This document shows, in pieces, positions 1 through 7,168 of a stretch of 7,945 nt of DNA. Position numbers and translations under genes: made by a program. How positions within the stretch are numbered: position 1 is the first letter of the stretch; each line of letters starts with the position of its first letter. This stretch comes from Negativicutes bacterium (GTDB lineage Bacteria; Bacillota_C; Negativicutes; Acidaminococcales; Acidaminococcaceae): positions 1 through 7,945 of the forward strand of contig RZYP01000085.1 in assembly GCA_009930275.1 (NCBI GenBank), given 5' to 3'. Below the pieces are notes generated by a model that saw only the letters and a list, made by a program, of their open reading frames with translations, made no database searches and had not been told where the DNA came from.

Positions 1-924
1 GTCAAGCCCACCTACAAGAAGGTACTGGGCTTTGCGCCCCTCCAGATGACATGGGGGCGATACATCGTTGATGCCATTTTTCGCCACGGGGATACGCATT
101 CCAACCACGGACAGGATGCCATCAAGATCCTCAGGCATGCCGTGCGCATGATTCGTAAACACTTCTCCCCGACCGTGCCCATCATCGTCCGCATGGACTC
201 AGGCTTCTGCGATCAGAAAATTTTCAAAGAACTCGAAACCCTTGGCGTCGGCTATGTCTGTGGAGGAAAGTTCCAGGCCGACGTTAAAGCTCTTGTCGAT
301 TCCATTCCCGATTCCGCCTGCCAGAATCACTACGGCAAGTGCGACGAGGACATCTGGCAATACGCCGAATTTGCAGACCGCCGCCAGAGTTGGGACAAGT
401 TCCGTCGGGTCGTCTTCTGGAGGGCGCTGTTGCAGGAGAAGAGACTTTTCCTGCCCTGTTGCCGTCCGGGAACATTCGTCTACACCAACCTCGGCATGGG
501 AGATGCCGGTGGAGGCATTGATCAGCAACTTCGCGACGCCGGGCTTGACTTCATGACCTGTTCCGAAGCTGTCATCCAAGCCTACCATGAACGAGGTACG
601 GACGAACTCGTGCACCGATCTTTCAAGGATTTCGGTTTCGAGGAACTGCCATTCACGCGCTACGCGCCGAACAGGGCGCTGTATCACATCATGCTGATCG
701 GATTCTTCCTCTTTGAAGCCTTCAAGGAGGATGTATCTTCCCCAACAGTTCCCATCGGCGCCTTTCCGACGACGCTACGTCGAAAGGTCGTGGACGTTGC
801 TGCCAAAATCGTACGCCACGCCGGAAGATCGATCCTCAAAGTCGCCACTTTCACCCTGGAAGCCTTGCGTTTCAAAGAACTCTGGATCCGGGCGCTCCAA
901 CCACCCAAGTTATCTTGGAGCTGA
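1..924 (+). CDS. IS1380-family transposase, C-terminal portion (5' end outside window)
   Basis: This is a DDE transposase that would cut and join the ends of its own insertion sequence. The frame is open from the first base of the window, so the N-terminus is missing; the ATG at 46 is internal, not the start. The residues before it (VKPTYKKVLGFAPLQ) run directly into MTWGRYIVDAIFRHGDTHSN, a stretch I recognise from IS1380-family transposases. The second catalytic Asp is probably in IVRMDSGFCDQ (GAC at 196-198). The catalytic Glu is probably in TDELVHRSFKDFG (GAA at 604-606), followed by the family-typical RYAPNRALYHIMLIGFFLFEAF. The gene ends with TGA at 922-924. I see no frameshift or internal stop, so the visible part could belong to an active element. 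It converges tail-to-tail on manC. Family assignment is confident; the exact IS name is not known. Confidence 0.88.
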   Translation, partial: VKPTYKKVLGFAPLQMTWGRYIVDAIFRHGDTHSNHGQDAIKILRHAVRMIRKHFSPTVPIIVRMDSGFCDQKIFKELETLGVGYVCGGKFQADVKALVDSIPDSACQNHYGKCDEDIWQYAEFADRRQSWDKFRRVVFWRALLQEKRLFLPCCRPGTFVYTNLGMGDAGGGIDQQLRDAGLDFMTCSEAVIQAYHERGTDELVHRSFKDFGFEELPFTRYAPNRALYHIMLIGFFLFEAFKEDVSSPTVPIGAFPTTLRRKVVDVAAKIVRHAGRSILKVATFTLEALRFKELWIRALQPPKLSWS

Positions 925-1127
925 AAAACTCGCTCCGAATTCACGGATCACAGGAAAGGTGCGCCCTTTTCCTCAAAAACCTTCACGATCAGCTTCAGCT
1001 TTTTAAAATTTCACCCACGACGCCCTTCGAACCCTCAAGAATTTGGAATCTCAGGCCTGAGTGATGAGTCGGCGAGGTGGCAATGTTGCTTTTCATGATA
1101 CATTCACCTGATCCGCCGGATTTAGGC
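925..1127. other. Non-coding right end of IS1380 element
   Basis: This is about 200 bp between the transposase stop and the manC stop. It holds a perfect 12-bp palindrome (CTCAGGCCTGAG, 1050-1061) and a short inverted repeat, ATCCG-C-CGGAT (1111-1121), close to the presumed IS end. There is no convincing ORF, and no stem followed by a T-run that would terminate either convergent gene. It most likely holds the subterminal transposase-binding region of the element. Confidence 0.45.
1050..1061. repeat. Perfect 12-bp palindrome CTCAGGCCTGAG
   Basis: The sequence CTCAGGCCTGAG is its own reverse complement. It lies between two convergent genes, in the subterminal part of the IS1380 element. It could be a protein-binding site for the transposase, or chance. 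As a hairpin it would have no loop, so it is a poor terminator. Confidence 0.35.
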
Positions 1128-2546
1128 CTAACTTTGACGGCCGTATTTATCTTCAAACCGTACAATATCGTCTTCACCCAGAAAACTTCCGGTCTGCACC
1201 TCAATAAGCTCCAGATCGATCTTCCCCGGATTCTCCAGCCTGTGAATGGTTCCGAGCGGGATATAGACCGACTCGTCCTCTTTCATCAGCCTGATCTCCT
1301 CGCCGCACGTGACCAGCGCAGTGCCCCGCACCACGACCCAGTGCTCTGACCTGTGATGGTGTTTCTGCAGGGACAGCACCGCTCCAGGGCGGACCGTGAT
1401 GCGCTTGACCTGGAATCGTTCCTGAATATCGACGGTCTCGTAGGCGCCCCAGGGGCGGTAAACCTTCTTGTGCAGCGAGACTTCCTGGCGTTTGTCCGCC
1501 TTCAGCTTCTCCACCAGCATCTTCACATCCTGAACGCGATTCTTGTGAGAAACCATCACGGCATCGGCCGTTTCGACAATGACGTGCTCGTCAAGACCGA
1601 CCACCGCCAAAAGCCTGCTGGTGGAATGCATGTAGGAGCCGTGCACATCGTGCATGACCACATCGCCAACGGTCACGTTCCGGTCCTCATCCTCGTCCTT
1701 GACGTCCCACAGGGCGCTCCAGGAACCAATATCGTTCCACCCTGCGTACAGTGGGATCACGGCACCGTCGGAGGTGTGCTCCATCACGGCGAAATCAATG
1801 GAATCACTGGGGCACGGACGAAACGACTCCGCGTCAAGGCGGAAAAAATCCGCATCGCTTCTGCCCTTTTCGACTGCCCAGCCGCAGGCCTGCGCCATTT
1901 CCTGCTGAAATTTCTCAAGTTCGGCCATGAACTTTCGGGCCGAAAACATGAACATGCCGCTGTTCCAGTAGAACTTGCCCGAATCGACGAGCCTGGCCGC
2001 TTTCTCGGCATCGGGCTTCTCGATGAAGCGGGCGATCCGGTAGGCATCCTGAAGGTGCTCCAAATCTTCTCCGCGCTCGATGTAACCGAAACCCGTCTCG
2101 GCATAGTGCGGTACCACGCCAAAAGTAACGAGGGACCCGTCCCTGGCCGCCACCTCGCCGATCATGGCTGTTGACAGCAGCAGTTCCCGATCTTTGATGT
2201 GATGGTCGGCAGGCAGCACGAGCAGGACCGGATCCTCGTCGAACTCCAGAGCCAGCCTTGCGGCCGCATACGCAGCCGGAGCGGTGTTCCGACTCTCGGG
2301 CTCAAGGACGATCCTCGTCAGGGCAATGCCCTTCTCCCGCGCCTGCTCGGCTACCATGAAACGGTGATCCTCGCCGCAGACAACGATGGGCGGCGCAATG
2401 TCAGGATGCTCGCCAAGACGCAACGCGGTCTCCTGGAAAAGCGTATTGCCACCAACTAGGGGGATGAACTGCTTCGGGTACAACTGCCGCGACAAAGGCC
2501 AGAGCCTGGTGCCGGAACCACCGGCGAGAATGACGGGAATAATCAC
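1128..2546 (-). CDS. manC: Mannose-1-phosphate guanylyltransferase / mannose-6-phosphate isomerase (bifunctional, type II PMI)
   Basis: This cytoplasmic enzyme (ManC/CpsB/AlgA type) makes GDP-mannose from mannose-1-phosphate and GTP, and usually also interconverts fructose-6-phosphate and mannose-6-phosphate. It feeds mannose and GDP-deoxysugars into polysaccharides. At 472 aa it is full length for the family. The nucleotidyltransferase domain opens with LAGGSGTRLWPLSR and YPKQF (about residues 7-27). It continues with FIEKP (174-178), NSGMF (195-199) and GWNDIGSW (269-276). The C-terminal cupin isomerase domain has YRPWGAYE (363-370), QKHHHRSEHW (394-403, likely metal ligands) and VYIPLGTIHRLENPG (427-441). 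The start is GTG at 2546, chosen because GAGGTG lies 7 bp upstream and the protein then begins directly with IIPVILAGG. It is GC-rich, unlike the AT-rich genes upstream, and is probably the last gene of the operon. It ends one base from the presumed IS1380 end, so its last few residues could have been altered by the insertion. Confidence 0.95.
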   Translation of the reverse strand: MIIPVILAGGSGTRLWPLSRQLYPKQFIPLVGGNTLFQETALRLGEHPDIAPPIVVCGEDHRFMVAEQAREKGIALTRIVLEPESRNTAPAAYAAARLALEFDEDPVLLVLPADHHIKDRELLLSTAMIGEVAARDGSLVTFGVVPHYAETGFGYIERGEDLEHLQDAYRIARFIEKPDAEKAARLVDSGKFYWNSGMFMFSARKFMAELEKFQQEMAQACGWAVEKGRSDADFFRLDAESFRPCPSDSIDFAVMEHTSDGAVIPLYAGWNDIGSWSALWDVKDEDEDRNVTVGDVVMHDVHGSYMHSTSRLLAVVGLDEHVIVETADAVMVSHKNRVQDVKMLVEKLKADKRQEVSLHKKVYRPWGAYETVDIQERFQVKRITVRPGAVLSLQKHHHRSEHWVVVRGTALVTCGEEIRLMKEDESVYIPLGTIHRLENPGKIDLELIEVQTGSFLGEDDIVRFEDKYGRQS

Positions 2547-2551
2547 AACTT

Positions 2552-2557
2552 CACCTC
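2552..2557 (-). promoter_or_regulatory. Shine-Dalgarno site for manC (decides the GTG start)
   Basis: GAGGTG on the minus strand is followed by about 5-7 bp and then GTG at 2546. It is the best ribosome binding site in the window and fixes the non-ATG start of manC. It lies at the end of an 86-bp AT-rich spacer (2547-2632) after the pyruvyl transferase stop. That spacer has TATA-rich stretches but no -35/-10 pair I would defend. Confidence 0.7.
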
Positions 2558-2632
2558 AATCAAAAAATCTAGTAATAAAAAAATTTTGCAGCAGGTTTGA
2601 TTTTATAGAAATATTTATAATAAACATAACAT

Positions 2633-3588
2633 CTAGCTATTAGATTTAACCCTGCAATCATAATCTATGACCTCATAAACATGAGACCACATAGCTCTAG
2701 TTTTTTCTTTTAGTTCTTTTGATCTTGAAATTAATTTGGATTTAATCTGAGAAAAATTTTCTTTATCTGTCAGCAAGTCGATTTTTTCTCGAGTAAAAGT
2801 CTTATTTTCATTAATATCTAGAAAACAGTCTTCAAAATTATAGTCTTTAAACAGCATTTTATATTTATGACTCCATCCTGTCGCTAAAGAAGGAACACCC
2901 TGACTCAAGGCGCTGACAAGCCCATGAAATCTGCTGCCTATTGTACCATCGCATGCGCCGATGATGCCTTTGATTTTTAAAGGATGGTCTTCCTGGACGA
3001 TAGGTATATTGTGTGTCACCTTTTCACTTATCTTATGAGCCAGCATGAAGTCATCTTCGCCTTCATGAATTAAAAGAAAAGGTTTAGACCCTTTTTCGAC
3101 AAGATACTGAACGCAATCAGCCATAAACGGTATATAATTTTCACCGTGTTCTTTCTGTGTTTTATCGATCATTCGGAAATTTGGAACGATGCAAAACCTG
3201 TTGTTTTTAATATCAAAATTATCTGGCAAAATACCATCCAGAATATTGGTGAAATCCGGAGCGATGTTAATATTTTTATGATGTCCTACAACATCAATAA
3301 GATACTGATGAGACATTTCATCTCTGGGAAATATTAAATCTACAAGCTCTACAGCTTCTTTTATCCATTTTTTATTCTTTTTTGAATTAAATTTTCCGAA
3401 CGCTTGTGGCATTAATATTATCTTAGTTCCGTTTCTTCGCCAACGCTTGCAAGACTGAACAAGTTCTCGACAAGAATTTCCCCCCCATTGATCACTGTAA
3501 GCAAATCCTGAGGCATCCAGCACAACATCAACGTCTCTGTCTAAGACAACACCGTACATCTCTCGAATTTTGTTTGGCACTATTTTAT
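2633..3588 (-). pseudogene. Polysaccharide pyruvyl transferase family protein, 5' end lost to ISL3 element
   Basis: Members of this family transfer pyruvate or act as related transferases on surface glycans. The remnant keeps a block typical of one subgroup, VDVVLDASGFAYSDQWGG (about 3483-3536), then IILMPQAFGKF. Its C-terminal signature is IGSRFHGLVSALSQGVP followed by GWSHKYKMLF (about 2862-2947). It ends with TAG at 2633-2635. The N-terminal part, where relatives carry a glycine-rich segment, is missing because the ISL3 element begins at 3589. By comparison with the family I estimate 70-100 residues are gone. On the minus strand the frame stays open into the IS to 3817, but those residues are antisense IS sequence. 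An internal in-frame ATG at 3557-3559 (REMYG) could give a 308-aa product, probably inactive. Composition is AT-rich compared with manC. Confidence 0.82.
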
Positions 3589-3616
3589 GGTTCCTCGCTG
3601 TTTCAAGTGGGTAGGG
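3589..3616 (+). repeat. Left terminal inverted repeat of ISL3 element (28 bp)
   Basis: It starts GGTTCCTCGCTGTTTC and ends GTGGGTAGGG. It matches the reverse complement of 4861-4888 at all 28 positions, and the match stops at the next inner base (G at 3617 against the complement of 4860). Confidence 0.95.
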
Positions 3617-3629
3617 GCCTTGAACCCCT
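3613..3629 (+). repeat. Small hairpin at the inner edge of the ISL3 left end
   Basis: AGGGG (3613-3617) pairs with CCCCT (3625-3629) around a 7-base loop, just upstream of the transposase start at 3657. Structures in this position can limit transposase expression from transcripts entering from outside, but the stem is short and may be chance. Confidence 0.3.
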
Positions 3630-3656
3630 GACCGCATCCGGGTAATTCGTTCGCCT

Positions 3657-4874
3657 ATGAAAGACACCGACCTTTTCCAGTTGGCCCTTGGCTTGACCCC
3701 TCCGTGGGAGGTGGTTTCTTGCGAGTTCGATCCGCAACGACAGCGCCTCGACATCAGGCTTGGCTGTCCTCGCGGCAGCATGTTCGCTTGCCCTGAATGT
3801 GGCCAAATGGGCCTCAAGGCTCACGACACCGTTGAGAAGACGTGGCGCCATTTGAACTTTTTCCAGCATGAGGCCTACCTTTCGGCAAAAGTTCCTCGTG
3901 TTCGATGCGACAAGTGTGGAGTCAAACTCCTGCCTGTTCCGTGGGCTCGACCAGGAAGCGGCTTCACGCTGCTGTTCGAAGCCATGATCATGACCCTTGT
4001 CAAAGCCATGCCGGTCAAGACCGTCGCCGCCTATGTTGGCGAGCACGACACGCGTTTGTGGCGCATCGTGCACCATTATGTGAACCAGGCCCGTGAGCGA
4101 GCTGATTTCTCGGAGATCACACGGTTCGGCGTCGATGAAACCGCCTGCAAGCGTGGCCACAACTATGTGAGCCTGTTCGTGGATCTGCAAGACCGCAAAG
4201 TCCTCTTCGCCACCGAGGGCAAGGATTCTTCAACCGTTGAGCGCTTCAAACAGGATTTCTCGGCACATGGCGGTTGCCCAGAACGTGTTGAGGAAGCCTG
4301 CTGCGACATGTCTCAAGCGTTCATTGGCGGAATCCGGGAGCACTTCCCCAAGGCTCAAATCACCTTCGACAAATTTCACATCATGAAAATTATCAACGAG
4401 GCTGTGGACGAAGTCCGCCGCGCCGAGCAGAAGGATCGTCCGGAGCTCTCTAGAAGTCGTCATGTCTGGCTCAAAAATCCTGAGAATCTCAAGGCTAGCC
4501 AGGCCGAACGTCTCAAAGAACTCAGCCTGCCCAAGCTCAACCTGAAGACAACCCGCGCCTACCATCTGAAGCTCAATTTCCAGGAGCTGTTCACGCAGCC
4601 AGTGGAGCAGTCAGAAGCATTTCTGAAGAAATGGTACTTCTGGGCCACGCACAGCCGACTGGAGCCAATGAAAAAGGCCGCGGCCACAATTAAACGACAC
4701 TGGAACGGCATCTTGCGTTGGTTCACCTCCGGGATCAGCAACGGCATCCTCGAAGGGCTCAACAGCCTGGTTCAATCCGCGAAATCCAGGGCGAGGGGCT
4801 ATCGATCAACTCGAAACCTGATCGCCATGATCTACCTCATCGGGGGGAGGCTTAAATTTGCCCTACCCACTTGA
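3657..4874 (+). CDS. ISL3-family transposase
   Basis: This 405-aa DDE transposase mobilises the surrounding element. An N-terminal zinc-binding pair is visible: CPEC (Cys45, Cys48) and CDKC (Cys84, Cys87). It is followed by a helix-turn-helix-like stretch around residues 105-145. The likely catalytic triad is Asp160 (FGVDETACKRGHNY), Asp217 (CCDMSQAF) and Glu366 (ILEGLNSLVQSAKSRARGYRS), all in family-typical surroundings, with DKFHIMKIINEAVDEVRR at 238-255. Start ATG at 3657 gives the usual family N-terminus; its ribosome site is weak. The stop TGA (4872-4874) lies inside the right inverted repeat. There are no frameshifts, so the element may still be active. It runs opposite to the host operon and is expected to be polar on it. 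Confidence 0.95.
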   Translation: MKDTDLFQLALGLTPPWEVVSCEFDPQRQRLDIRLGCPRGSMFACPECGQMGLKAHDTVEKTWRHLNFFQHEAYLSAKVPRVRCDKCGVKLLPVPWARPGSGFTLLFEAMIMTLVKAMPVKTVAAYVGEHDTRLWRIVHHYVNQARERADFSEITRFGVDETACKRGHNYVSLFVDLQDRKVLFATEGKDSSTVERFKQDFSAHGGCPERVEEACCDMSQAFIGGIREHFPKAQITFDKFHIMKIINEAVDEVRRAEQKDRPELSRSRHVWLKNPENLKASQAERLKELSLPKLNLKTTRAYHLKLNFQELFTQPVEQSEAFLKKWYFWATHSRLEPMKKAAATIKRHWNGILRWFTSGISNGILEGLNSLVQSAKSRARGYRSTRNLIAMIYLIGGRLKFALPT

Positions 4875-4888
4875 AACAGCGAGGAACC
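4861..4888 (-). repeat. Right terminal inverted repeat of ISL3 element (28 bp)
   Basis: It starts CCCTACCCAC and ends GCGAGGAACC, the exact reverse complement of 3589-3616. It overlaps the last five codons of the transposase, including the stop. Confidence 0.95.
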
Positions 4889-4900
4889 ATTAACAATCCT
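4889..4900 (-). promoter_or_regulatory. Orphan ribosome binding site and start-codon remnant at the ISL3 junction
   Basis: Read on the minus strand, the flank gives AGGATTGTTAAT followed by the first IS base G. This forms AGGA, six bases, ATG. The resulting frame runs only 12 codons into the IS before TAA. It may be the original translation start of the gene now lost, most simply the pyruvyl transferase, whose remnant resumes at 3588. The 69-bp spacer 4889-4957 holds nothing else recognisable. Confidence 0.4.
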
Positions 4901-4957
4901 AATCAATATTGTTCTTGTAAAATGAAATATTTTATATCAAAATAAACAGAAACAATT

Positions 4958-6142
4958 TTAAACTCCAATAGACAAATAATTTGCATTAAAACATTTACTA
5001 TCGCGACATTGCGAAACAAATTTCATGATATTATCATGAAATATTATTACATTATACTTATCAGAAATGTTTTTCAAAGCAATCTCATTATGAATCCTAT
5101 CTTTATGTGACAAATGAAGGTCATTATTTCTATAATCTTCATAAAAACACTCTACATCAAACACTTTAAATCCTTCATTTAAAAACCATTCGTATAAAAT
5201 GTTTTGTTTATTTAAATATACCTTAGTCCCATTCTGAAATGCAATAATTATATTTCCAACAGCAATTTGTCGATGTGCATTCTGAATAAAAACAACAACA
5301 GATTCATAAAATTTAGCATACTCCTCGTATGCCATAAACTCTGAAATTATTTCCACACCTATTTTTCTTGCAATTTTTAAAACATGGTTGCTATAATTAT
5401 CCTGTTGTCCGTAGTTAAAGATCAGTACAAATTGATAATTTTTACTCTTATCCAAATATTGTAATTTTATTAGTATATCTACATGATTATTAAATGAATT
5501 TCTGCTGTGACCCACAATTATTTTGTTTTTTTTACAATTAAATAAATTAACTTCTTTATTTTCGAACAAAAAAGGATGTTGCATAAACTTTGGCAAATTT
5601 TTCCAATTTTTTTTTAGAAAAATATACTCTTCATGTGCAAGACATAGAAAATGGTTGATACGATCAAACGATCTTTCTATTTCTAAAACTGGAATTGTTT
5701 GAAACTTTGCATAATTTACAAGCAGAGATATTTTATTTCTTAGCGGAGCAAGAATTTTTCGGATAATATTTTTCTCAATTATTTTTTTGGTCTCTTTACT
5801 GTATACATAATCTGATAATTTTGAATATAATTCAGCCCCAAAGAATCTCCATATTACTAAAACATGTTCTTCTAAACGATTACATATGTATGCTTTATAA
5901 AAGTCCAAACAATTTAATACAACGACATCAAATTTGTTACATTTTTTTATAATGTCATTTAAACCATACCTATCTAAATTATAAAAAATTGCAGTATTTT
6001 GATATTTCGCATCGTAGGCTTTTTTATCCCCGATAATAATTATCAAATTATCAAACGATGGATTATTGTAGTATTTGATATTACCTATAAACTTAGGATC
6101 AGTATGAATATGGGCTATTTTAATTTTTTTCATATTATTCAT
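4958..6142 (-). CDS. Glycosyltransferase resembling family GT56 (Fuc4NAc transferase / WecF type)
   Basis: The 394-aa product resembles TDP-Fuc4NAc:lipid II Fuc4NAc transferases (WecF, GT56), which add a 4-acetamido-4,6-dideoxyhexose to an undecaprenyl-linked glycan at the inner face of the membrane. Supporting blocks, in order, are VIWRFFGAELY (97-106, compare WGGDLY-type in the family), IIVGHSRNSFNNHVDIL (208-224, compare the GNS..NNH nucleotide-sugar block) and FMAYEEYAKFYESVVVFIQNAHRQIAVGNIIIAFQNGTKVYL (269-310). No signal peptide or clear membrane span is visible. The first ATG (6142) overlaps the ATP-grasp stop by 8 bp; the ATG at 6133 is an alternative, and neither has a good ribosome site. 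The gene is strikingly AT-rich (10 of 60 bases G or C at 5521-5580), suggesting a foreign origin. Donor and acceptor sugars cannot be told from sequence alone. The GT56 link is from motif memory and not proven. Confidence 0.68.
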   Translation of the reverse strand: MNNMKKIKIAHIHTDPKFIGNIKYYNNPSFDNLIIIIGDKKAYDAKYQNTAIFYNLDRYGLNDIIKKCNKFDVVVLNCLDFYKAYICNRLEEHVLVIWRFFGAELYSKLSDYVYSKETKKIIEKNIIRKILAPLRNKISLLVNYAKFQTIPVLEIERSFDRINHFLCLAHEEYIFLKKNWKNLPKFMQHPFLFENKEVNLFNCKKNKIIVGHSRNSFNNHVDILIKLQYLDKSKNYQFVLIFNYGQQDNYSNHVLKIARKIGVEIISEFMAYEEYAKFYESVVVFIQNAHRQIAVGNIIIAFQNGTKVYLNKQNILYEWFLNEGFKVFDVECFYEDYRNNDLHLSHKDRIHNEIALKNISDKYNVIIFHDNIMKFVSQCRDSKCFNANYLSIGV

Positions 6143-7157
6143 AAAAAGACTTTACACACATAGGCACAAGGTCCTTGTAAGCCCGCACACCTGCCCTTGC
6201 CCTGAGCCAAGATGGATCTGCAGACTGGCCATTTGCCCACGAGATGAGTGCAGCTGGAATATTTGCTCCGTTAATTTGATGAAACGGATAATCACCTGTA
6301 AATCGCGGATTGACATCAATAATTCGAAGCGTCCCGTGATCATCTAAACAGTCCACCCCCCAAATTCCAACATGTCTTGTAAACTGGCTAAAACGACGAG
6401 GTAGGTCTCCAGCAATTTCTGGGTTTACAGTGGTGATCATATCTGTCTCACCAGCTCGCATGGAATGTACCTGTAGCATAAAACTGCAAGAGAAATTTTC
6501 CGATAAATCATTAACAACATCTACACAGAACTCTTTACCGGAAATGGCTTGTTGAATTAATACCGAATTTTTTTCCAGATACGAAGCGTAACGACTGGTG
6601 CTACACGTATTAATTTCTTTTCGGGCCTGAGCATAAGCCGCCATAAACTGATTCATATCATGACAAACGCACAATCCCTGCGATCCAAACCCCATACGGG
6701 CTTTGACCACCACCGGAAAGACAAGCACCCCTGAACTGATGGCTTCCAAAGCCTCGTCGTAATCCACAGTGGTCCAGGGCACGGCAAAGCCATTCTCACG
6801 AAGCAGACAAGTGCACTCATATTTATCCAACGCTATACGCCCCCAGTCTGCGCTAGGCAGAACTGGAAAAGCACCGGCTTGCCGCAACTTGTCGGCATTT
6901 TGACTCAATATGAAGACGTCAAGATCATGAAGCGAGCAGACCAATCCAATTTCATACTCAGAGCAAATGCGCACAATCTCGTGTATATATTCAGGATCAC
7001 AAGAAGGAGGAGTCACGATAGCTACGTCAGCTGAATACATTCCAGCTGCATGTTCATAAATGTTCGTACAAACGACCTTGCCTGAACCTGCAAGAGCATT
7101 TTTAAAATAATCGACGAGATAACTGCGACGTCCTACACTTGTTAGCAATATGTTCAT
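6135..7157 (-). CDS. ATP-grasp domain ligase (carbamoyl-phosphate synthase-like)
   Basis: This 340-aa soluble ATP-grasp enzyme would activate a carboxylate as an acyl phosphate and join it to an amine or other nucleophile. The N-terminus (MNILLTSVGRRSYLVDYF) is the pre-ATP-grasp fold seen in CarB-like stand-alone ligases. ATP-binding parts follow: DKYECTCLLRENGFAVPWT (111-129), PVVVKARMGFGSQG (148-161, with Lys152 and a glycine-rich loop) and VLIQQAISGKEFCVDVV (199-215). The metal-binding IIDVNPRFTGDYPF lies at 279-292, with Asp281 and Asn283. The substrate is unknown; in polysaccharide loci such enzymes may attach amino acids or make substituent precursors. Start ATG at 7157 lies 11 bp after the GNAT stop, with no clear ribosome site, which suggests coupling. 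Its GC content is well above both neighbours (33 of 60 at 6661-6720), so it probably arrived separately. Confidence 0.85.
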   Translation of the reverse strand: MNILLTSVGRRSYLVDYFKNALAGSGKVVCTNIYEHAAGMYSADVAIVTPPSCDPEYIHEIVRICSEYEIGLVCSLHDLDVFILSQNADKLRQAGAFPVLPSADWGRIALDKYECTCLLRENGFAVPWTTVDYDEALEAISSGVLVFPVVVKARMGFGSQGLCVCHDMNQFMAAYAQARKEINTCSTSRYASYLEKNSVLIQQAISGKEFCVDVVNDLSENFSCSFMLQVHSMRAGETDMITTVNPEIAGDLPRRFSQFTRHVGIWGVDCLDDHGTLRIIDVNPRFTGDYPFHQINGANIPAALISWANGQSADPSWLRARAGVRAYKDLVPMCVKSFYE

Positions 7158-7168
7158 ATTTTTTGTGG

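Larger units (their letters stand above)
1..1126 (+). mobile_element. IS1380-family insertion sequence, right part only
   Basis: The element contains the transposase end (1-924) and about 200 bp of non-coding right-end sequence. I place the right boundary near 1126. Read inward on the minus strand, the sequence there begins CCTAAATCCGGCGGATC, which fits the CCT-type ends common in IS1380 relatives. The left terminal repeat and the left target duplication lie outside the window, so neither the boundary nor the duplication can be verified. If correct, the element ends one base short of the manC stop codon (1128-1130). Confidence 0.5.
3589..4888 (+). mobile_element. Complete ISL3-family insertion sequence, 1300 bp
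   Basis: The element is bounded by perfect 28-bp inverted repeats at 3589-3616 and 4861-4888, and contains one intact transposase gene on the plus strand. Its length is normal for a compact ISL3-family member. This family usually makes 8-bp target duplications, but the flanks here differ (TATTTTAT at 3581-3588, ATTAACAA at 4889-4896). The pyruvyl transferase gene to the left has no 5' end to the right of the element. Insertion followed by adjacent deletion, or recombination between two copies, explains this best. GC content is clearly higher than in the AT-rich genes on both sides. Confidence 0.92.

Noticed and set aside
199..687. Minus-strand open frame of 162 codons opposite the IS1380 transposase
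   Set aside because: It is a shadow of a clearly coding plus-strand frame with family-specific catalytic motifs.
1353..2174. Long plus-strand open frame of 273 codons opposite manC
   Set aside because: It is the antisense shadow of a GC-rich, clearly real manC; its protein shows no recognisable motif and it has no ribosome site.
2547..2632. Terminator or promoter in the AT-rich spacer before manC
   Set aside because: There are T-runs and TATA-like stretches, but no GC-rich stem next to a T-run and no spaced -35/-10 pair good enough to report.
3559..3610. Possible hybrid outward promoter at the ISL3 left end on the minus strand (TTGAAA in the repeat, TAAAAT in the flank)
   Set aside because: The two hexamers are separated by only 13 bases, too short for a sigma-70 promoter, and no better pair is in register.
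3611..3650. tRNA-like 3' segment (TTGAACCCCTGACC)
   Set aside because: It lies in the IS left end, the TGA/ACCCC pattern does not extend to an acceptor stem or anticodon arm, and no cloverleaf can be drawn.
3603..4190. Minus-strand open frame of 195 codons opposite the ISL3 transposase
   Set aside because: It is antisense to the intact transposase and shows no domain.
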